From: CAZWKX01 sp964633975
Lineage (GTDB): Bacteria; Actinomycetota; Acidimicrobiia; Spongiisociales; UBA11373
Direction of reading: 5' to 3'
Assembly: GCA_964633975.1 (NCBI GenBank)
Contig: CAZWKX010000005.1
Coordinates: 1 to 64,000, forward strand
Length of the DNA stretch: 64,000 nucleotides
In this document: positions 32,437 to 41,261 of the stretch, piece by piece
Layout: each line of letters opens with the position of its first letter
How positions within the stretch are numbered: the stretch's first letter is position 1
Notes under the pieces: model-generated
What the model was told of the DNA's origin: nothing
Database searches by the model: none
What the model saw: the letters and a program-made list of their open reading frames with translations, nothing else
Translations under genes and position numbers: made by a program

Positions 32437-33777
32437 CTATCGCTGCTCGTCCATCGCCTCCGGCGAGCCCCGTTTCCGAGAGCGTGTCAGCAGCCGGACC
32501 GGGGAGCCGGTGAACTCGTACTCGGCGCGAAGCCGGTTCTCCAGGTAGCGCAGATAGTCGGGGCCCAACTCGCCGCCCCGCACGAAGAGCACGATGGCGG
32601 CCGGCTCGGTGCCGGCCTGCACCGCGTACAGCACGCGGGCCCGCTTCCCCTTGCGCACCGGGGGCGGGTGCGCCTCCTGCCATGCGCGGATCCTCCGATT
32701 CAGCTCGGGAGTCGGGATGCGGGAGCGACGCGCCTCAAGCACCGTGCGCACCGCCGCCGGCAGCCGCTTCAGTCGCGCCCCCGTGAGCGCGGAAAGGCGC
32801 AAGACGGGAGCCCAGCCCACAAAGGCGAGCCGGTCGCCGACACCGTCCTCCGTGGCCGCCTTCTGCTCCGGACCGGCGGCATCCCACTTGTTGAGCAGAA
32901 CGATGAGCCCCGCGCCGGAAGCCACAACCTCCTCGGCGAGGCGCTGCTCCTGATGGGTCACACCTGCCACCGCGTCGACCATCAGAAGGACGATGTCGGA
33001 CACAGCCAGGGCCTGGCGCGCCCGCTCCACTGAATAGCGCTCGGTGGCCTCGTCGACCCGCGCCGGCCGGCGAATGCCTGCAGTGTCGTAGACCCGAAAC
33101 GGCTCCCCGTCGAGTTCAACTACGGCGTCGATGGCGTCGCGGGTGGTGCCGGGCTCCGGTGACACCAGCACGCGCTCTTCTCCCAGCAGCCGGTTCAGCA
33201 AGGTTGACTTGCCCACGTTGGGACGTCCCAAAATGGCGAGAGTGGCCAGACTCTCCTCTCCGGGCCCCCCTTCGCCACCTTCGGGCAACAGGGCCACCAG
33301 ATCGTCGAGCAGGTCGCCTGTGCCCCGGCCGTGGAGTGCGCTGATCGGGTGCGGCTCGCCCAGGCCCAGGGACCACAGCGGGCCCAGCTCCAGATCCACC
33401 TTGGGGCTGTCGGCCTTGTTCCCGGCCAGAAGAGTCGGCACCCCGGACCGCTGCACCAGCCGGGCGACGGCCAGATCATCCTCGCTGAAAGCGGCCGTGG
33501 CATCTGCAACAAACACCACTACGTCGGCCGCCGACACCGCGGCTTCGGCCTGCTGGCGGATGCCCCCGGTGAGCTCGTCCCCACTCACCGCCCATCCCCC
33601 GGTGTCCACAACGACGAAGTGCCGCCCCGCCCATTCGGCCAGGAACTCCTTGCGATCGCGGGTGACACCGGGCTTCTCCTCGACCACGGCGGCACGTCGG
33701 CGCAGAAAGCGGTTGACCAGCGTGGACTTGCCTACGTTGGGACGGCCCACCACGGCGACGACGGGAAAGCGGCTCAT
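32437..33777 (-). CDS. der: GTPase Der (EngA), 50S assembly factor
   Basis: Tandem GTPase needed for maturation of the large ribosomal subunit. The 446-residue protein has two G domains: GRPNVGKSTLVNRF (residues 11-24), DTGGW, NKADSP, then GRPNVGKSTLLNRL, YDTAGIRRPARVDEATERYS and LLNKWDAAG, followed by the C-terminal KH-like domain ending FTGSPVRLLTRSRKRGSPEA. It is the last gene in the mycobacterial-type order scpA-scpB-rluB-cmk-der; here ispH and cmk point toward each other just before it. A CATAAT hexamer 8 bases before the ATG suggests a leaderless start. Confidence 0.96.
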   Translation of the reverse strand: MSRFPVVAVVGRPNVGKSTLVNRFLRRRAAVVEEKPGVTRDRKEFLAEWAGRHFVVVDTGGWAVSGDELTGGIRQQAEAAVSAADVVVFVADATAAFSEDDLAVARLVQRSGVPTLLAGNKADSPKVDLELGPLWSLGLGEPHPISALHGRGTGDLLDDLVALLPEGGEGGPGEESLATLAILGRPNVGKSTLLNRLLGEERVLVSPEPGTTRDAIDAVVELDGEPFRVYDTAGIRRPARVDEATERYSVERARQALAVSDIVLLMVDAVAGVTHQEQRLAEEVVASGAGLIVLLNKWDAAGPEQKAATEDGVGDRLAFVGWAPVLRLSALTGARLKRLPAAVRTVLEARRSRIPTPELNRRIRAWQEAHPPPVRKGKRARVLYAVQAGTEPAAIVLFVRGGELGPDYLRYLENRLRAEYEFTGSPVRLLTRSRKRGSPEAMDEQR

Positions 33778-33820
33778 GTTCGTCGATTATGCCCGGCTCG
33801 GGTTGATGTCGGCCGCTACC

Positions 33821-33826
33821 TACCAT
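33821..33826 (+). promoter_or_regulatory. -10 hexamer of ispH
   Basis: TACCAT, then 7 bases (TCCGGAG), then ATG 33834, in the 56-base spacer shared with divergent der. Confidence 0.5.
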
Positions 33827-33833
33827 TCCGGAG

Positions 33834-34877
33834 ATGGTCGACAAGGTGCTCCTCGCCGAGCCACGCGGGTTCTGCGCCGGCGTCGAGATGGCCATCAAGG
33901 CCCTGTCCTGGATGGTTCACATCTTCGAGCCGCCGGTCTACTGCTATCACGAGATCGTGCACAACACGGCCGTGGTCGCCATGTTCGAGCGGGCCGGCGT
34001 GGTCTTCGTGAACGATGTCGACCAGATTCCCCCCGGTTCGCCGATCATGCTTTCGGCCCACGGATCCTCTCCAAGCGCCGTGAGGTCGGCCGCCGAGCGC
34101 GGCGCGGTGATGATCGACGCCGTGTGCCCCCTGGTCACCAAGGTCCACCACGAGGTGAAGCGCCTCGCCGACGACGGCTACGACATCCTCTACGTGGGCC
34201 ACCAAGGCCACGACGAGGCGCTAGGCACGATCGCCGAGGCGCCCGGTGCGGTGACGCTCGTGGAGCCCGGGCAACGGATCGGCCGCTTCGAACCCGCCGA
34301 CCCGGCTCGGGTGGCGCTCCTGGCCCAAACCACGCTTGCCATGAGCGAGTGGCGCCAGGCGCTCGCCGACGCCTCCAAACGTTTCCCCGCCCTCTGGACC
34401 GCCCGCAAGGCCGACCTCTGCTACGCGACGACGAACCGTCAAGCTGCCGTCGAGGTCCTGGCCGAGCGATCGGACCTCGTGCTGGTCGTCGGCAGCGCCA
34501 CCTCATCGAACACCGCAGCGCTGGTCCGCGTGGCGCGAGGGGCCGGCGCAGACGCCCACAGGGTCGACGGCGCCGCCGCTCTACGACCCGATTGGCTCCG
34601 CCGGGTCTCGGTCGTCGGCATCACCGCCGGTGCGTCGGCTCCCGACCGTTCCGTGCGCGACCTGGTCGCGGCGCTCAAGCCGTGCCAAGGCGTCGAGGTG
34701 GTCCAGGTCACCGACGAGGCCGAGTACTTCCCTCCGCCACCACAGTTGCGGCGCTTCATCGCCGCGCTACAGGCGGCGACGGAGGCCGGCTCGACGGCGC
34801 GGAAGCCCGGCCGGCCCGGCCCACTGGATGACGATCGGGCTTGGGATGCCGCCCGGGCTCTCGATCTCTTCGGCTAG
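33834..34877 (+). CDS. ispH: 4-Hydroxy-3-methylbut-2-enyl diphosphate reductase
   Basis: Last step of the MEP pathway, giving IPP and DMAPP; a [4Fe-4S] enzyme. The 347-residue protein carries the three cluster cysteines at C14 (EPRGFCAGVEMA), C98 (IDAVCPLVTKVHHEV) and C196 (RKADLCYATTNRQ), plus YCYHEIVHNTAVV and VGHQGHDEALGTIAEAPG with the substrate-binding His and catalytic Glu, and SSNTAALV. Its length includes a 20-30 residue C-terminal extension rich in Pro and charged residues. The stop shares CTAG with the convergent cmk stop. Confidence 0.96.
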   Translation: MVDKVLLAEPRGFCAGVEMAIKALSWMVHIFEPPVYCYHEIVHNTAVVAMFERAGVVFVNDVDQIPPGSPIMLSAHGSSPSAVRSAAERGAVMIDAVCPLVTKVHHEVKRLADDGYDILYVGHQGHDEALGTIAEAPGAVTLVEPGQRIGRFEPADPARVALLAQTTLAMSEWRQALADASKRFPALWTARKADLCYATTNRQAAVEVLAERSDLVLVVGSATSSNTAALVRVARGAGADAHRVDGAAALRPDWLRRVSVVGITAGASAPDRSVRDLVAALKPCQGVEVVQVTDEAEYFPPPPQLRRFIAALQAATEAGSTARKPGRPGPLDDDRAWDAARALDLFG

Positions 34878-35518
34878 GCGTCCGAGGCCAACGCCAGCAC
34901 CAGGGCCATGACTTCGTCGATCCCCAGAGCCGACGTGTCGATGATCACCGCGTCGTCGGCGGGCTTCAGCGGCGAGGCGGCCCGAGTCGAGTCGATCTCG
35001 TCGCGGTACTCCAGCTGGGCGGCAACGGCGGCCAGATCCTGACCTGCAGCCTCCGGATCCAGAGCACGGCGCCTGGTCCTGGTCTCGGCGTCCGCAGTGA
35101 GGTACACCTTCACTTCGGCGTCGGGGAAGACCACGGTTCCGATGTCCCGGCCCACGACCACGGCATGACCCCGGTGTCGCGCCACCCAGGCCCTTTGCCA
35201 CTCGACGGCCCAGCGCCGCAGATCGGGCAGCGCCGATATCGGGCTCACCAGGGCGTTGACCTCGGGAGTGCGGATCGCTTCCGACACGTCCTCCCCGTCG
35301 AGCGAGGTGACCTCGTCCTCGTACTCGAAGCAGGAGCCCGCGGCAATAGCCAGCACGGCCGCGGCGTCCTGTGGATCGCAGCCGCTTCGAAGGACTCCAA
35401 GGGTGACGGCACGATAGAGCGCCCCGGTGTCGATGTACGCCGCGCCCACGGCGGCGGCCACCGCCCTGGCAACGGTGCTCTTACCCACTCCGCTGGGACC
35501 GTCTACGGCGATGACCAC
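34874..35518 (-). CDS. cmk: Cytidylate kinase
   Basis: Phosphorylates CMP and dCMP. The 214-residue protein begins MVIAVDGPSGVGKSTVARAV (P-loop), then AAYIDTGALYRAVTLGVL, the NMP-binding segment and RGHAVVVGRDIGTVVFPDAE, VKVYLTADAETRTRRR and YRDEIDSTRAASPLKPADDA, all standard. GTG 35518 lies inside the last codons of aroA (16-base overlap). Confidence 0.95.
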   Translation of the reverse strand: MVIAVDGPSGVGKSTVARAVAAAVGAAYIDTGALYRAVTLGVLRSGCDPQDAAAVLAIAAGSCFEYEDEVTSLDGEDVSEAIRTPEVNALVSPISALPDLRRWAVEWQRAWVARHRGHAVVVGRDIGTVVFPDAEVKVYLTADAETRTRRRALDPEAAGQDLAAVAAQLEYRDEIDSTRAASPLKPADDAVIIDTSALGIDEVMALVLALASDA

Positions 35519-36774
35519 GTCCGCTCCAAGACCGTGGCAAACTCGGGCCAGGACACCGAGCTGGCCTCGAAGCCGCGGATGCTCACCTCACCGTCGCAGG
35601 CCACGGCGGCCACCGCTCCGGCCATGGCGATTCGGTGATCGCCGCGGGCGTCGACCTCTCCCCCATCGAGCTTCGACTTCCCGGTGACGGTGAAGCCTTC
35701 CGCCTGCTCCTCTGCGTCGCCTCCCAGAGCCCTCACCAAGGCAACCGACGCGGCGACACGGTCGGTCTCCTTCACCCGAAGCTCGCCCGCTCCGCTCACG
35801 CGGGTCCGCCCATCTGCGACGGCTGCCAGCACACCGACCAGGGGCAGCTCGTCGAGCGTCCTCACCGCAAGCTCGCCGCCGATCTCGATGCCGTGCAGCC
35901 CGGCTCCGGTCACGCCGACGTCCCCAACCGGGTCCCCGTGCACCTCACCGATGAAGCGGCGCTGTACTCGGGCTCCCATCTGCTCGAGAACGTCCAGGAA
36001 CCCGGTGCGGCCCGGGTTCAGCGTCACCGTGCGCACCGCCACCTCGGCCCCGGGCCGGAGCGCGGCTGCGGCAAGCAGAAACGCCGCCGAAGAGAGGTCG
36101 CCCGGGATCGGGTACTCCGCTGGAGGCAGGGGCCCGGGGTCGATCTCTATCGACGTCTCCGAGCGACGGCCGGCCCGGCCCAGGCTCACCAGCCACCGCT
36201 CGGTGTGATCGCGGAAGCCGGCCGGCGAATCGATCGTAGATCTGCCTTCGGCCTGCACTGCGGCAAGGGCTACCGCGCTGCGCACCTGTGCCGAGGCGAT
36301 GGGCACATGGACGTGGGCGCCGTGCAGCGCTCCCCCGCCCACGGTGACCGGCGGCGTGCCGTCCGGCCCGATGTCGACCGAAGCCCCGAGAGCCCCCAGC
36401 GGCTCGGCGATCCTGCGCATGGGACGCACCATCAGCGAGCTATCGCCCACGAGGGTGCTCTTGAACGGACGCCCGGCCAGAGCGCCGGCCAGGAGGCGCA
36501 TCGTCGTGCCCGAGTTGCCGGCATCCAGCGCCTTCTTAGAAGGCGTCCACGCACAGACTCCCGGCGAGTCCACCGTGTCGCCGTCGAAACCGACCCCCAG
36601 GGCCTCGAGACACCGGCGGGTGGCGGCGACATCGTCTCCGGTCCCCAGCCCGATCACTCGACTCCGCCCCGCCGCCATGCCGGCGAAGATGAGGGCGCGG
36701 TGTGACAGCGATTTGTCCCCGGGCACCCGAAGGCTGGCGCGGAATGCCGTGCCGGGAGCACGGAAGGTCGTCAC
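35503..36774 (-). CDS. aroA: 3-Phosphoshikimate 1-carboxyvinyltransferase (EPSP synthase)
   Basis: Sixth step of the shikimate pathway. The 423-residue protein has LRVPGDKSLSHRALIFAGMA, ALDAGNSGTTMRLLAGALAG, DSSLMVRPMRRIAEPLGALG, EYPIPGDLSSAAFLLAAAAL, ELPLVGVLAAVADGRT and ELRVKETDRVAASVALVRAL, the usual PEP and shikimate-3-phosphate contacts. The GTG at 36774 starts 7 bases after the rluB stop; the longer frame into rluB is not needed. Placement between rluB and cmk is a variant of the conserved actinobacterial order. Confidence 0.95.
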   Translation of the reverse strand: MTTFRAPGTAFRASLRVPGDKSLSHRALIFAGMAAGRSRVIGLGTGDDVAATRRCLEALGVGFDGDTVDSPGVCAWTPSKKALDAGNSGTTMRLLAGALAGRPFKSTLVGDSSLMVRPMRRIAEPLGALGASVDIGPDGTPPVTVGGGALHGAHVHVPIASAQVRSAVALAAVQAEGRSTIDSPAGFRDHTERWLVSLGRAGRRSETSIEIDPGPLPPAEYPIPGDLSSAAFLLAAAALRPGAEVAVRTVTLNPGRTGFLDVLEQMGARVQRRFIGEVHGDPVGDVGVTGAGLHGIEIGGELAVRTLDELPLVGVLAAVADGRTRVSGAGELRVKETDRVAASVALVRALGGDAEEQAEGFTVTGKSKLDGGEVDARGDHRIAMAGAVAAVACDGEVSIRGFEASSVSWPEFATVLERTWSSP

Positions 36775-36781
36775 GGGCCCA

Positions 36782-37486
36782 TCATCGCACGTACAGCGAG
36801 CGGACTTCGGCAACCGACAGGCGGCGCCACGTCCCGGGCCGCAGCGATTGATCCCTTATGGGCCCGATCGCCGTCCGAACCAGCTCCCGGACCGGATGGC
36901 CCACGGCGTCGAACATCCTGCGGACCTGCCGCTTGCGACCTTCGCCGATGACGATCTCCACCAGCGCCTCGGCGACGTGGCTGTCCAGGAGGCGCGCCTC
37001 GGAGGCGTGGGCGGGGCCGTCTTCCAGCTCGATGCCCCGGACCAGCCGCCGCAGCGTCGCCGCCGACGGCACGCCGGTGACCCTTGCCACGTAGGTCTTG
37101 GTCACCCCGTATCGGGGATGAGTGACCCACTCGGCCAGCTCGCCGTCGTTGGTGAGGATGATGAGGCCTTCGCTGTCGGCGTCGAGTCGCCCCACCGGGT
37201 AGACCCTGGCCTCGGTAGGCACCAAATCGACCACCGTCTGACGGCCCCGCGGGTCGGAGGCGGTGCTCAGCACTCCCGACGGTTTGAAGAGCAAGTAGTG
37301 CACCAGACCGGGGCGCACCGGCAACGGCACCCCATCGACTTCGACGTGAGCCTCATCGACGTCGATCTTCTGTCCGAGATGGGCCGGCTCGGCGTCGACC
37401 GTGACCCGGCCGGCGCGAATCAGATCTTCGGCGGCTCGGCGCGAGCAGAGGCCGGAGTGGGCGATCAGCTTCTGGAGTCGCTCGAT
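36782..37486 (-). CDS. rluB: 23S rRNA pseudouridine synthase RluB type, apparent ATC start
   Basis: Makes pseudouridine in the large-subunit rRNA. The catalytic domain (HYLLFKPSGVLSTASDPRGR, YPVGRLDADSEGLIILTNDG, EGRKRQVRRMFDAVGHPVRE) contains catalytic Asp in GRLDADSEG. An S4 domain is encoded in frame before it: IERLQKLIAHSGLCSRRAAE, DLIRAGRV. No ATG, GTG or TTG precedes the S4 part before the frame passes into scpB; two ATC codons (37489-37484) follow GGAGG (37495-37491), so ATC 37486 is the best start, giving the normal 234 residues. A GTG at 37330 would lose the S4 domain. It overlaps scpB by 22 bases. Confidence 0.85.
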   Translation of the reverse strand: MERLQKLIAHSGLCSRRAAEDLIRAGRVTVDAEPAHLGQKIDVDEAHVEVDGVPLPVRPGLVHYLLFKPSGVLSTASDPRGRQTVVDLVPTEARVYPVGRLDADSEGLIILTNDGELAEWVTHPRYGVTKTYVARVTGVPSAATLRRLVRGIELEDGPAHASEARLLDSHVAEALVEIVIGEGRKRQVRRMFDAVGHPVRELVRTAIGPIRDQSLRPGTWRRLSVAEVRSLYVR

Positions 37487-38055
37487 GATTCCTCCGGGCG
37501 GAAGGGCTGCTCCAGCACATCGACCATGTCGGCGGGCGGCACGTGGTCGGCGAGAGGGGGCAGCTCTTCCAGGGACCTGAGCCCCAGCTTCTCGAGGAAC
37601 AGCGCCGTCGTGCCGTACAGGATGGCCTGCCCCGGGCCCGGCGCCCGTCCCACGGCATCGATGAGGCCGCGGCGCTCCAAGGTGCCCAGAGCGTGATCGG
37701 AGTCCACTCCTCGAATCTCCGAAACCTGCGCTCGCGAGACGGGCTGCCGGTACGCCACCACCGACAACGTCTCGAGCGCCGCCTTGGACAGGCGGGACGC
37801 GGTTGCCGTGGTGGCGAAACGTTCGAGGAAGGGACGCAGATCGGGTCGGGTGTACAGACGCCAGCCTGCGCCCATCTCCTTGAGCACCAGCCCGGATTCC
37901 CTTTCCTCCAGGCGCCGCCCGAGCGCCGCCAGCGCCTCCTCGACGGTGACGGCCGGGACTTCGAGCACCTCTGCGATCTCCCGCACCGGCACCGGCTCCT
38001 CAGCCACGAAGAGAACGGCTTCTACGGCCGCCAGGAGATCGTTCACCTCTGCCAT
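37465..38055 (-). CDS. scpB: Segregation and condensation protein B
   Basis: Winged-helix subunit of the SMC-ScpAB condensin. The 196-residue product has LLAAVEAVLFVAEEPVPVRE, AALGRRLEERESGLVLKEMG, GWRLYTRPDLRPFLERF and LSKAALETLSVVAYRQPVSR, AQVSEIRGVDSDHALGTLER, RGLIDAVGRAPGPGQAILYG, all typical. It overlaps the end of scpA by 13 bases and its own 3' end contains the ribosome site for rluB. Confidence 0.95.
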   Translation of the reverse strand: MAEVNDLLAAVEAVLFVAEEPVPVREIAEVLEVPAVTVEEALAALGRRLEERESGLVLKEMGAGWRLYTRPDLRPFLERFATTATASRLSKAALETLSVVAYRQPVSRAQVSEIRGVDSDHALGTLERRGLIDAVGRAPGPGQAILYGTTALFLEKLGLRSLEELPPLADHVPPADMVDVLEQPFRPEESSSDSRS

Positions 38056-38801
38056 TCGCTCACCAGCCGAGTGTCGGCATCCTTGACGTGCTCGATGACG
38101 ATCGCCGCCTCTGAGTTCTTCTGGCTCGCCCTCAGGAGGCCCCAGCGAGCCAATTCGAGCACGGCAAGGAAATAGGCCACCACCTCGACGGATCGCTGCA
38201 AGTGCGCCGTGAGCCGGTCGAAATCCGTCGACACTTCGGCCGACACTCGGGAGCGGATATCCTCGATGGCGGCACTCACCGACGGCAGCTCCAGGTCTAG
38301 GTGGTCGAGATCGGGATCACGACGGCGGCGGAACAGGCCCTTGGCCACGGCGGCGATCTCGTCGGCTCCGACCGCCAGCCGAACCTCCGGCGGCAGAGAG
38401 TCGATGCCGGGATCGAACCCAACGTACCGGCCCACGAACCGACTCGTCGCTTCCATACGATGGGCCAGCACGGCGGCGACGTCCTTGTAAGTGAGGCAGG
38501 CGAGCAGCCGGCTGAGCAACCGATCGCGCGCCTCGGCGAGGGCCAGCTCTTCGTCCAGATCGATCTCGGCGTCTCCGGGCAAGAGGCGGCGAGCCTTGAG
38601 CTGGATGAGGGTAGCGGCGATGAGCAGAAACTCGCTCGTTACCTCGAGGTCGAGCTGGCGCATGGCGTCGAGGTGCCGCAGGTACTCGGTGACGAGGTCG
38701 GCGAGGCTCAGCTCCGTGATCTCCACTTGGCGCGCCGTGATGAGCTGGAGGAGAAGGTCGAGTGGACCTTCGAAGACGGCGGTCTTGACGTCGTAGCTCA
38801 T
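38043..38801 (-). CDS. scpA: Segregation and condensation protein A
   Basis: Kleisin subunit that bridges SMC heads with ScpB. The 252-residue protein starts MSYDVKTAVFEGPLDLLLQL and has ITELSLADLVTEYLRHLDAM, LEVTSEFLLIAATLIQLKAR and RLLPGD, then a C-terminal winged helix with VEVVAYFLAVLELARWGLLR. ATG 38801 is supported by homology and a leaderless-type -10. The open frame upstream is not coding. Confidence 0.95.
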   Translation of the reverse strand: MSYDVKTAVFEGPLDLLLQLITARQVEITELSLADLVTEYLRHLDAMRQLDLEVTSEFLLIAATLIQLKARRLLPGDAEIDLDEELALAEARDRLLSRLLACLTYKDVAAVLAHRMEATSRFVGRYVGFDPGIDSLPPEVRLAVGADEIAAVAKGLFRRRRDPDLDHLDLELPSVSAAIEDIRSRVSAEVSTDFDRLTAHLQRSVEVVAYFLAVLELARWGLLRASQKNSEAAIVIEHVKDADTRLVSEWQR

Positions 38802-38807
38802 CGGCCC

Positions 38808-38813
38808 ATCGTA
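38808..38813 (-). promoter_or_regulatory. -10 hexamer of scpA operon
   Basis: Minus-strand TACGAT, then 6 bases (GGGCCG), then ATG 38801. Confidence 0.5.
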
Positions 38814-38841
38814 TTGCCGCCGCGGCCCGGGGCCCGCCTTT

Positions 38842-39318
38842 TCATCGCTCGTCCGCCCGGCAGAGCAGGTCCCAATCCGCGACCTCGATGCCGGCCGGGC
38901 GGCTGCGATGGTGGTGGCGAGCGAAGGACACCACGAGGTTCTCGGCGCCACCGCTCTCGAGTTCCTCCGCGCCGATGGGCCCGTGCTCGAGATAGGTGCG
39001 CAAGCGCCCGCCCGCGGGCAGGTGCAGCAGCCGCAGGCCCGACGCCATCGTACGGCCCAGCACGCCCAGGCGGGCACGGTTCTTGCCCACGTCGTGGAGC
39101 AGTGCGGCTCGTGCCAGATCACTGCGCCCGGGTGCTTCTTCCAGCACGAAGCGAGCGCAGTCGAGTGCATGGCGCTGATCAGCCGGCGACTGGCGCCAGA
39201 ACAGCGACGCATCGGCATCTCGGAGCAGCGGCGCCACCTCGGCTTGCTCCGACGGCGACAGCGACCGCGCCCGCAGCGACTCGAAGAAGCGGCACGCCAG
39301 GTGGGTCAAACGCGCCAT
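38842..39318 (-). CDS. HD-domain protein
   Basis: The 158-residue protein has an HD-type metal-dependent hydrolase pattern: QRHALDCARFVLEEAPGRSD, then AALLHDVGKNRARLGVLGR with the His-Asp pair, and later LRTYLEHGPIGAEELESGGA and VVSFARHHHRSRPAGIEVAD supplying further His. Phosphohydrolase activity on a nucleotide or cyclic nucleotide is expected of the family; the substrate is unknown. ATG 39318 overlaps the stop of the site-2 protease gene, so they are coupled. Confidence 0.82.
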   Translation of the reverse strand: MARLTHLACRFFESLRARSLSPSEQAEVAPLLRDADASLFWRQSPADQRHALDCARFVLEEAPGRSDLARAALLHDVGKNRARLGVLGRTMASGLRLLHLPAGGRLRTYLEHGPIGAEELESGGAENLVVSFARHHHRSRPAGIEVADWDLLCRADER

Positions 39319-40004
39319 CACAGGAAAGCCCTCATCAACCAGCCGACCGCGTCGGAGATGAAGCCGAGCCTGCCCTGGAACACGATGAAGATGAGCCCGA
39401 ACAGGATGAGGAAGCCGTACTGGGAGATCTGGTGGAAAACCTGCCTGCCCTTCTCGGGAAGAACGAGCGGGAGCAGCTTGCTGCCGTCGAGGGGCGGGAT
39501 CGGCAGCACGTTGAAGATGGCGAGCACGATGTTGATGACGGCGAAACCGAGCAGCACCTTGGCCCATACGCTGACCGTGGTCATGCCAATCCCCAGAGCC
39601 GGATACCAGTAGGACACACCGGCGGGAGGGTGCGCATAGGCGTCGAAGAACGGACCGACCTGGAGAGCGACGATCCCCAGCACCAGGTTCGTCGCCGGCC
39701 CGGCCAGGGCCACCAGGGCCATCGTCGGGACGGGGCGACGGAAGTACGACGGATTGACCGGCACCGGCTTAGCCCACCCGAACACGGGCTGGCCGGCAAG
39801 GGCCAGCGCGCCGGGTATCAGCAGAGACCCGATGGGGTCAACGTGCGGGATTGGATCGAGGGTGATGCGGCCGGCTTGTCGCGCCGTCGGATCCCCAAAC
39901 CGCTCCGCCACCCATCCGTGGGCCACCTCGTGCAGGATGACGCTGGGCAACAGGATCAAAAGGAAGAGGACGAGGTCGGCCAGAACGTTGCCGGAGATCT
40001 CCAT
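39318..40004 (-). CDS. Site-2 protease family (M50) membrane protein
   Basis: A 228-residue polytopic zinc metalloprotease. The zinc motif HEVAHG is in LLILLPSVILHEVAHGWVAE and the third ligand in NVLPIPPLDGSKLLPLVLPE. FGDPTARQAGRITLDPIPHV and DPIGSLLIPGAL are typical of the short, PDZ-less M50B subfamily. The substrate is unknown. In the mycobacterial-like order this position between xerD and scpA holds other genes. Confidence 0.9.
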   Translation of the reverse strand: MEISGNVLADLVLFLLILLPSVILHEVAHGWVAERFGDPTARQAGRITLDPIPHVDPIGSLLIPGALALAGQPVFGWAKPVPVNPSYFRRPVPTMALVALAGPATNLVLGIVALQVGPFFDAYAHPPAGVSYWYPALGIGMTTVSVWAKVLLGFAVINIVLAIFNVLPIPPLDGSKLLPLVLPEKGRQVFHQISQYGFLILFGLIFIVFQGRLGFISDAVGWLMRAFL

Positions 40005-40028
40005 CAGGCGCGAGACTCGACCACGAGC

Positions 40029-40382
40029 TCAGGACGAGTTCTTGTTCTTGCAGTCCACACAGAGCGTCGACTCGGGCCGGAACTCGAGGCGGGCTGCACC
40101 GATCTCATTGCCGCAGCTACTGCAAGTCCCGTAGGTGCCGTCTTCAATTCGGCGCAGCGCAATATCGACGTCTTCGAGCGTGCTCCTGAGCGAGTCGATG
40201 AGGCCGAGCACCTCGGTGCGCTCGGCGGTGGCCGCGGCGGCGTCGGCGAATCCCTCGCCGAAGTCGTAGTCGCTGCGGAGCTCGCCCGTCTCCGTTGCAC
40301 CCAGCTCGGCGAGCTGGTGCACAAGATTCTCCCGTTCCTCTCGGAGACGGGATTCGGCCTCACTCGTGGAGAATGTGTTCAT
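40029..40382 (-). CDS. TraR/DksA-type zinc-finger protein
   Basis: The 117-residue protein has a helical N-terminal hairpin (EAESRLREERENLVHQLAEL) and a C4 zinc finger C87-x2-C90-x17-C108-x2-C111 in GTYGTCSSCGNEIGAARLEF and ESTLCVDCKN. DksA-like proteins enter the RNA polymerase secondary channel or, in actinobacteria (RbpA/CarD-unrelated), modulate transcription. The coiled-coil tip acidic pair is represented by DVDIALRRIEDGTYG. The promoter response is unknown. Confidence 0.85.
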   Translation of the reverse strand: MNTFSTSEAESRLREERENLVHQLAELGATETGELRSDYDFGEGFADAAAATAERTEVLGLIDSLRSTLEDVDIALRRIEDGTYGTCSSCGNEIGAARLEFRPESTLCVDCKNKNSS

Positions 40383-40391
40383 ATCCCGATC

Positions 40392-41261
40392 TCAGCTGCG
40401 CGGATGACAGGCGGCATAAACCTCTAGGAGGCGGCCTGGAGACACTCGTGTGTAGACCTGTGTCGTACTGATGCTAGCGTGCCCGAGCAGCTCTTGGACG
40501 GATCTCAGGTCGGCTCCCCCTTCCACCAAGTGCGTCGCCGCGGAGTGCCGAAGCACGTGCGGAGACACGCTATCGACCGGAAGACCGGCCCTCCGGGCTT
40601 GGCGGCGCACGATGGTCCAGACCCCTTGGCGGGTAAGGCGCCCGCCGCGCTGGTTGAGGAAAACCGCACCTGAATCAGCACCCGGCCGGCGCTGCGCCAG
40701 GCGATCCGGCAAGTAGGCCTCGATGGCGGCGCGGGCGTAGCGGCCAAACGGGACCATGCGTTGCTTGTTGCCCTTGCCCGTGAGGATCACACTTCCCGCT
40801 TCCAGGTCGAGGTCGAGCTGATCCAGCGCGGTCACCTCCGACACCCTGGCGCCGGTGGCGTACATGAACTCGAGAAGAGCCCGGTCCCTGCGCCCCATCG
40901 CCGTCGAGGCGGCGGGAGCCTGGAGCAGCAGCTCCACTTCGGCGACGGTCAGGGCCTTGGGAAGGGACCGGGGCAGACGAGGTGTCTCGACGAGCACGGT
41001 GGGATCCTCGGAGGACAAGCCTTCGGCAACTAGAAAGCGGTGGAAAGTGCGCAGCGCAGCCACCTTGCGAGCAACCGACGACGGTGCCAGCTCCGTGAGC
41101 GAGCGGATGAAGCCCGACACGGAGTCCACATTCGGCTCTCGGCCCTCGAGGTGAGCGGCATATTGGCCTAAATCGCGCCGGTAGGCGGCGATGGTGGCCT
41201 CCGAGAGACCGCGCTCCAGGCGGAGCGCTGAGATGAACTCGGCAATGTGCTCGTCGATCAC
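40392..41261 (-). CDS. xerD: Tyrosine recombinase XerC/XerD type
   Basis: Resolves chromosome dimers at dif. The 289-residue protein has the SAM-like core-binding domain (IDEHIAEFISALRLERGLSE) and the catalytic domain with Arg in YATGARVSEVTALDQLDLD, Lys in GKGNKQRMVPFG, H-x-x-R in SPHVLRHSAATHLVEGGADL, and the final LGHASISTTQVYTRVSP with the nucleophilic Tyr. GTG 41261 overlaps the NUDIX gene stop (GTGA). Position after pyrG-NUDIX matches the mycobacterial xerD. Confidence 0.93.
   Translation of the reverse strand: MIDEHIAEFISALRLERGLSEATIAAYRRDLGQYAAHLEGREPNVDSVSGFIRSLTELAPSSVARKVAALRTFHRFLVAEGLSSEDPTVLVETPRLPRSLPKALTVAEVELLLQAPAASTAMGRRDRALLEFMYATGARVSEVTALDQLDLDLEAGSVILTGKGNKQRMVPFGRYARAAIEAYLPDRLAQRRPGADSGAVFLNQRGGRLTRQGVWTIVRRQARRAGLPVDSVSPHVLRHSAATHLVEGGADLRSVQELLGHASISTTQVYTRVSPGRLLEVYAACHPRS

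Noticed and set aside
38301..40427. 708-codon plus-strand frame opposite scpA, HD protein, M50 protease and DksA-like genes
   Set aside because: It spans four real minus-strand genes and shows no domain.
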